64,000 nt of DNA, from NCBI GenBank assembly GCA_002310235.1, contig DBYO01000024.1, positions 203 to 64,202 on the forward strand. The letters run 5' to 3'. Under the pieces are notes generated by a model, which made no database searches, was not told the origin of the DNA, and was given only the letters and a program-made list of their open reading frames with translations. Below, one piece after another: positions 60,641-64,000 of this stretch. This DNA comes from Bacteroidales bacterium UBA1184. Lineage in GTDB: Bacteria > Bacteroidota > Bacteroidia > Bacteroidales > ML635J-15. Position 1 is the first letter of the stretch; each line of letters opens with the position of its first letter. The position numbers and the translations under genes were made by a program.

Positions 60641-61348
60641 ATATTACCTGACAATTCCCTTCTAGCCTTCTGGAAAATGGAGGAGACTGAGGAGCAGCTG
60701 CGCACAATGTGCGACCTGTGCGACGAAGACCTGAAGGTAATCGGGAACAACTCAGCCCACAAGCGCCGCATAGAACTGCTATCGGTACGGGCATTGCTAA
60801 AGGCTGTCGGCATAAACCAGACAATACACTACAACGACCGTAGGCCATATCTCAACAAAGGCTACATCTCGATAAGCCATTCTGCCGACATTGCCGCAAT
60901 AATCTATAATCCCGACTTCCCGGTCGGCATCGACATCGAAAAAATATCGCCAAAGATACAACACATAGCCTCACGTGTATTCTCCGACAAGGAACTTGCA
61001 GCAGCCAATGGCGACCTTGAAAAACTGACCGTCCTCTGGAACTGCAAGGAGTGCGTCGTCAAGCTTTCAAACGACGATGGTATCGATTTCCAGGAAATGA
61101 TAGAAGTAGATATACCATCCGATTTTTTGCTTCAGGATAATATCTGCCAAGAAAAACCCATTGTCAACCTTCAGCTCAGCGAAGCTAATTATCCATTATC
61201 AATTGTACATTATCAATTACCCATTATCCATTGTACATTAAAAAAATCAGAGCACACTAAGGTTTTCTCGCTTTCCGCGATGAAAATTGAAGGAAATACT
61301 GTTGTGTGGGGAAGGCTTGATGATTGGACTGGAGGCAGACACATATAG
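60623..61348 (+). CDS. 4'-phosphopantetheinyl transferase, Sfp/AcpT-like
   Basis: A 241-residue Sfp-superfamily PPTase. Visible motifs: RPYLNKGYISISHSADIAAIIYN (residues about 72-95; the SHS box), VGIDIEKISPKI (about 98; metal-binding G-x-D-x-E) and FSDKELAAANGD...VLWNCKECVVKLSND (about 120-152; W-x-x-K-E-x-x-x-K). It moves phosphopantetheine from CoA onto carrier proteins such as the ACP at 6.7 kb. No ATG fits the N-terminus (IHKSILPDNSLLAFWKMEE is family-like), so a TTG at 60623 inside repeat DNA is the best start. Residues 182-206 are encoded by a 75-bp piece of repeat; without it the length would be about 216. Confidence 0.85.
   Translation: MLIHKSILPDNSLLAFWKMEETEEQLRTMCDLCDEDLKVIGNNSAHKRRIELLSVRALLKAVGINQTIHYNDRRPYLNKGYISISHSADIAAIIYNPDFPVGIDIEKISPKIQHIASRVFSDKELAAANGDLEKLTVLWNCKECVVKLSNDDGIDFQEMIEVDIPSDFLLQDNICQEKPIVNLQLSEANYPLSIVHYQLPIIHCTLKKSEHTKVFSLSAMKIEGNTVVWGRLDDWTGGRHI
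61166..61240 (+). repeat. 75-bp repeat fragment inside the PPTase gene
   Basis: The stretch starts with AACCTTCAGCTCAGCGAAGC, similar to 40824-40844, and continues as TTATCCATTATCAATTG and CCATTATCCATTG units like those at 60590-60625. Its length is 25 codons and it begins on a codon boundary, so the reading frame is kept. Confidence 0.65.
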
Positions 61349-61418
61349 CCAGCAAGCCTGCCTTTCAATTTTCAACTTTCAATTTTCAACTTTTTATTGT
61401 TATTCCAAAAACATTTTC

Positions 61419-61426
61419 TACTTTTG
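61419..61426 (+). promoter_or_regulatory. Promoter for the zinc-ribbon/OmpA gene
   Basis: TACTTTTG (-7) with ATTG (61396-61399) exactly 19 bases upstream, close to TTTG-N19-TAnnTTTG. The start codon is 33 bases downstream of the -7 element. Confidence 0.6.
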
Positions 61427-61458
61427 CTAAAAATTATAATGATTAAATTCGGAATTTT

Positions 61459-63021
61459 ATGAAAAGATTGATAGTATTAGCATTGGCAACATTATTTTTG
61501 TCTTTTGCAGCAAATGCTCAGATTGGCAACCTGATTAGAAACAAGCTCAACCAGAAGGTCGAAGAAGGTGTAAACAATGCCATCGACAAGGCAGTTGACA
61601 ATGCCGTTGACAAGACTTTCGAGAATACGCAGAAAGCCATTGAAAAGGAAAAGAACGACAACTCCAAAACAGTTCACGACGATGCTCACGACAATGGTGG
61701 CTGGACTTGTCCGGCATGTGGAGCAAAAGGTAATACCGGTAATTTCTGCAAGGAATGTGCAGCCAAGAAGCCTGGAGCATCATCACAGGAAACCAACACT
61801 GCTGACGAAAGCGGTTGGACCTGCCCTGCCTGCGGACACAAGGGCAACAATGGCAAGTTCTGCAACGAGTGCGGAGCCAAGAAGCCCGAAGAGTCGACCG
61901 CTTCGGCAACTTGGAAGTGTGAAAAATGCGGACACGAAGGCAACAAGGGTAAGTTCTGCGACGAGTGCGGTGCTCCGAAGGGCGCAGTAAATGTTGAAGG
62001 AAAGAAAAGCGACTTCGTCCCTGGTGAAATTGTAATTTTCGAAGATAAAGTTATTGGAGAACAAGTTGGGGAATTCCCTTCAAAATGGGATCTTGTAAGA
62101 GGAAATGCAGAAATTGCAAGAGTTGGAGGAGAATTAGCCATTGCAATGAATAAAGATGACAGTTGGATTTCACCATTGATGAAAGACGGCAGCAAGAATT
62201 ATCTCGGCGATGTTTTCACGATTGAGTATGATATGCTTTTTGATGACACTGAAAAGAATGGCGCACCATCCATAGAACTTGATATTATGAATGAAAATTC
62301 AAGTCGCGACAATGAACTTTTCACTATTACATATTGGTTGGGAGGCGACAGACACAGTTTTGATTGCCACTATTGTCTTTCATCAGAATCTTCTTTTACA
62401 TACAAACAAGGTAGTTCTAGGTCAGAATCAGGAACTTATAACGATGGAAAATGGCATCATTACGCATTGTCCTTCAACAAGAGAGCTATTAAGTTCTATG
62501 TAGATGGAAATAGAATTATCAATGTTCCTAATGCTAAGCCTGGAGCTGGCTGGGTAACATTGTTTTCAAGTGGAGGAAGCAAGGATACTTATATTAAGAA
62601 CTTCCGCATTGGAAAGGGTGCTGTGGAACTCTATGACCGCAATGCTACGGACATAACTGAGGTAGAAAGAGCTATCGCTCAGAGTGGGAAATTTGTAACC
62701 AACAATATTCTCTTTGTAACAGGAAAGGCAGACCTAAAGCCTGAGAGCATGGAGGAAATCAAGAAGGTTGCAGAATATATGAAGAAGAATCCTAATGCAA
62801 GGTTTGAGGTTCAAGGTCACTGCGACAACCAAGGTTCTGACCAGGTAAACGACCCATTGTCGGAACAAAGGGCTCAAGCTGTTGTAAAGGCACTTGTTGA
62901 TTTGGGTTGCGACAGTTTCAATCTTAGGGCTGTTGGCAAGGGTTCACACGAACCAGTTGCTGACAATAGTACTGAAGAAGGTAGAGCCAAGAACAGAAGG
63001 GTAGAATTTGTGAAGAAATAA
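61459..63021 (+). CDS. Exported zinc-ribbon / LamG-like / OmpA-domain protein
   Basis: A 520-residue protein with a signal peptide (MKRLIVLALATLFLSFAANA, then QIGN). A helical stretch (about 25-75) is followed by three zinc-ribbon units with two CxxC pairs each: CPACG...FCKEC (about 85-105), CPACG...FCNECG (about 120-140) and CEKCG...FCDECG (about 154-174). A concanavalin/LamG-like domain lies at about 195-390 (KWHHYALSFNKRAIKFYVDGNRI) and an OmpA-like domain at about 410-520 (ILFVTGKADLKPES, VQGHCDNQGSD, NRRVEF) with the Asp and Arg that bind peptidoglycan. The protein should sit at the cell wall or outer membrane. Ribbons of this kind are normally cytosolic. Confidence 0.88.
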   Translation: MKRLIVLALATLFLSFAANAQIGNLIRNKLNQKVEEGVNNAIDKAVDNAVDKTFENTQKAIEKEKNDNSKTVHDDAHDNGGWTCPACGAKGNTGNFCKECAAKKPGASSQETNTADESGWTCPACGHKGNNGKFCNECGAKKPEESTASATWKCEKCGHEGNKGKFCDECGAPKGAVNVEGKKSDFVPGEIVIFEDKVIGEQVGEFPSKWDLVRGNAEIARVGGELAIAMNKDDSWISPLMKDGSKNYLGDVFTIEYDMLFDDTEKNGAPSIELDIMNENSSRDNELFTITYWLGGDRHSFDCHYCLSSESSFTYKQGSSRSESGTYNDGKWHHYALSFNKRAIKFYVDGNRIINVPNAKPGAGWVTLFSSGGSKDTYIKNFRIGKGAVELYDRNATDITEVERAIAQSGKFVTNNILFVTGKADLKPESMEEIKKVAEYMKKNPNARFEVQGHCDNQGSDQVNDPLSEQRAQAVVKALVDLGCDSFNLRAVGKGSHEPVADNSTEEGRAKNRRVEFVKK

Positions 63022-63030
63022 TATGTAACA

Positions 63031-63255
63031 ATGTCGCGCTTACAATTGAACAAAATAGAATACCTCGTATGCTGCATAGGAAGTTTTGCTGAGCGTTTCG
63101 CTATTACAAATGCAAAAGCTTATAACTATCTTGGCAAGTATGGAGGATTTGACTTTCTTATCAAGCACTACGACATTGAACATACATTCTCGATTGACGA
63201 AGCAATAAATGATATCACAAGAATCTGTAGCCGCAACGGAGGATATTTGCAATGA
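63031..63255 (+). CDS. DUF3791-family small protein
   Basis: A 74-residue protein with the DUF3791 pattern: KIEYLVCCIGSFAERFAITNAKAYNYLGKYGGFDFLIKHYDIEHTFSIDEAINDI. The family is small, helical and usually encoded next to DUF3990 proteins. Its start is 9 bases after the OmpA-domain gene, and its stop overlaps the next start by 4 bases (ATGA). Function is unknown; by position it could be an antitoxin-like or regulatory partner. Confidence 0.75.
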   Translation: MSRLQLNKIEYLVCCIGSFAERFAITNAKAYNYLGKYGGFDFLIKHYDIEHTFSIDEAINDITRICSRNGGYLQ

Positions 63256-63734
63256 TACATCTTTTCCATGGTTCGAACATTCCGATAGAAGTCATCGACT
63301 TTTCTTTTTGCCATAAAGGGAAAGACTTTGGTCGTGGTTTTTATCTAAGTGACAACCTAGAACAGGCAGAAAAGATGGCTAAGCTTGTTACATACAGAGA
63401 GGAATTTGGAGAACCTACTGTCAGTTCTTTCATGTTCGACGAATCTTGCATGACTAATGGTATATTATCGGTAAAGCGTTTCGATTCATATAGCGCAGAG
63501 TGGGCAAACTTTATCATTCAAAACCGAACACACAAGCAAGATACGAACATTCATTCCTACGATATTATATATGGTCCAATCGCTAATGATACTGTTGGCG
63601 TACAAATTCGCAGGTTCATGCAACAATATATAGATGTTGAGAGGCTAATCGAAGAATTAAAATACATACATCCTACTTTCCAGTACTATTTTGGAACCGA
63701 AACAGCATTGCAATACCTAAAGAAAATAAAATGA
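63252..63734 (+). CDS. DUF3990-family protein, ADP-ribosyltransferase-like
   Basis: A 160-residue protein with the DUF3990 start: LFHGSNIPIEVIDFSFCHKGKDFGRGFYLSDNLEQAEKMA. The H-G-S strand and the DFGxGFYL segment are the parts that resemble the NAD-binding core of ADP-ribosyltransferases (His and Tyr of an H-Y-x type site); a third catalytic acid is not obvious to me. It is cytosolic, without signal peptide. Both ends overlap neighbours by ATGA, so the three genes are translated together. A role as toxin or modifying enzyme is plausible but not shown. Confidence 0.72.
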   Translation: MIHLFHGSNIPIEVIDFSFCHKGKDFGRGFYLSDNLEQAEKMAKLVTYREEFGEPTVSSFMFDESCMTNGILSVKRFDSYSAEWANFIIQNRTHKQDTNIHSYDIIYGPIANDTVGVQIRRFMQQYIDVERLIEELKYIHPTFQYYFGTETALQYLKKIK

Positions 63735-63976
63735 CTGTAGAGGAAAAACATAAGAACGATGTACAATTCCTGATAGAATGTCTCTCGCAGGACTTAGTTG
63801 TCATGATTATGGAAGATTTAGGCGTTGAACTGAGGCAGGCGTTTGACATATTGTACAATTCTCATACTTATAGAAAGTTGGAAAACGAATCCACGGGACT
63901 ATGCTATCAGAGCAGCGTATATGTATTCGATTATCTGATGAACGAACTAAAATCACAGCAGAGAGGAATAATGTAA
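63731..63976 (+). CDS. DUF3791-like small protein
   Basis: An 81-residue helical protein. DVQFLIECLSQDLVVMIMEDLGVELRQAFDILYNSHTYRKLEN and the following YQSSVYVFDYLMNEL resemble the DUF3791 layout and partly the first gene of the trio (63031). It overlaps the DUF3990 gene by ATGA. Complete in the window; the 24 bases after it contain no terminator, so further genes of the operon may lie beyond the right edge. Confidence 0.65.
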   Translation: MTVEEKHKNDVQFLIECLSQDLVVMIMEDLGVELRQAFDILYNSHTYRKLENESTGLCYQSSVYVFDYLMNELKSQQRGIM

Positions 63977-64000
63977 AACCAAATAAAAACTTAATAATAT

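Overview
The window comes from a chromosome of the phylum Bacteroidota, most likely order Bacteroidales. Four things point there: promoters of the TTTG-N19-TAnnTTTG type with few Shine-Dalgarno sites; the conserved rpsU-xerC-hpf-tRNA block that normally leads into tuf; an ssb-gldE-gldD block; and a giant secreted protein with a C-terminal type IX secretion sorting domain. I see no evidence that fixes the genus.

Layout. 1-1.9 kb (minus): rpsU, a Xer recombinase, hpf and four tRNAs (the last cut by the left edge). 2.2-6.5 kb: glmM, a PhnP-like metallo-hydrolase, an ATP-grasp protein and a small exported repeat protein. 6.7-9.1 kb (minus): acyltransferase, acyl-activating enzyme and carrier protein, which look like a three-gene version of the Aas acyl-recycling enzyme. 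9.3-11.4 kb: an accessory patch with two SSB-like proteins and two proteins that resemble phage-associated nuclease-like domains. 11.5-16.2 kb: bcp-recA-TPR lipoprotein-CapA, then a KilA-N protein. 16.3-18 kb: kamD without kamE. 18-23.4 kb (minus): coaX-OMP-TPR-lptC-small membrane protein-CorC, a tightly overlapping operon, divergent from a PpiD-like foldase at 23.7 kb.

26-38.7 kb is an envelope-modification region. On the plus strand lie an LtaS-like phosphoglycerol transferase, a GDPD/FAM151-like lipoprotein and an acyltransferase-3 protein. Converging on the minus strand is ettA followed by a GH16-like lipoprotein, an MBOAT acyltransferase and two tandem AlgJ/AlgX-like (DHHW) proteins. Three proteins of this minus operon share a short helical module of about 45 residues (four copies), which I take to be the most interesting protein-level signal here.

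39-52 kb holds two AAA ATPases of accessory type around a 2.8 kb-residue-class giant T9SS adhesin, all set in repeat-rich non-coding DNA. 52-57.9 kb is an alpha-2-macroglobulin. 58-61.3 kb is ssb-gldE-gldD plus a phosphopantetheinyl transferase. 61.5-64 kb is an exported zinc-ribbon/OmpA protein and a translationally coupled DUF3791-DUF3990-DUF3791-like trio.

The non-coding DNA is unusually structured: arrays of mini-hairpins whose stems covary, a 76-bp element present three times, 16-bp and 8-bp tandem repeats, palindromes around a GTTTAAAC core, and a 162-bp MITE-like inverted repeat. One repeat has entered the phosphopantetheinyl transferase gene as an apparent 75-bp in-frame insertion.
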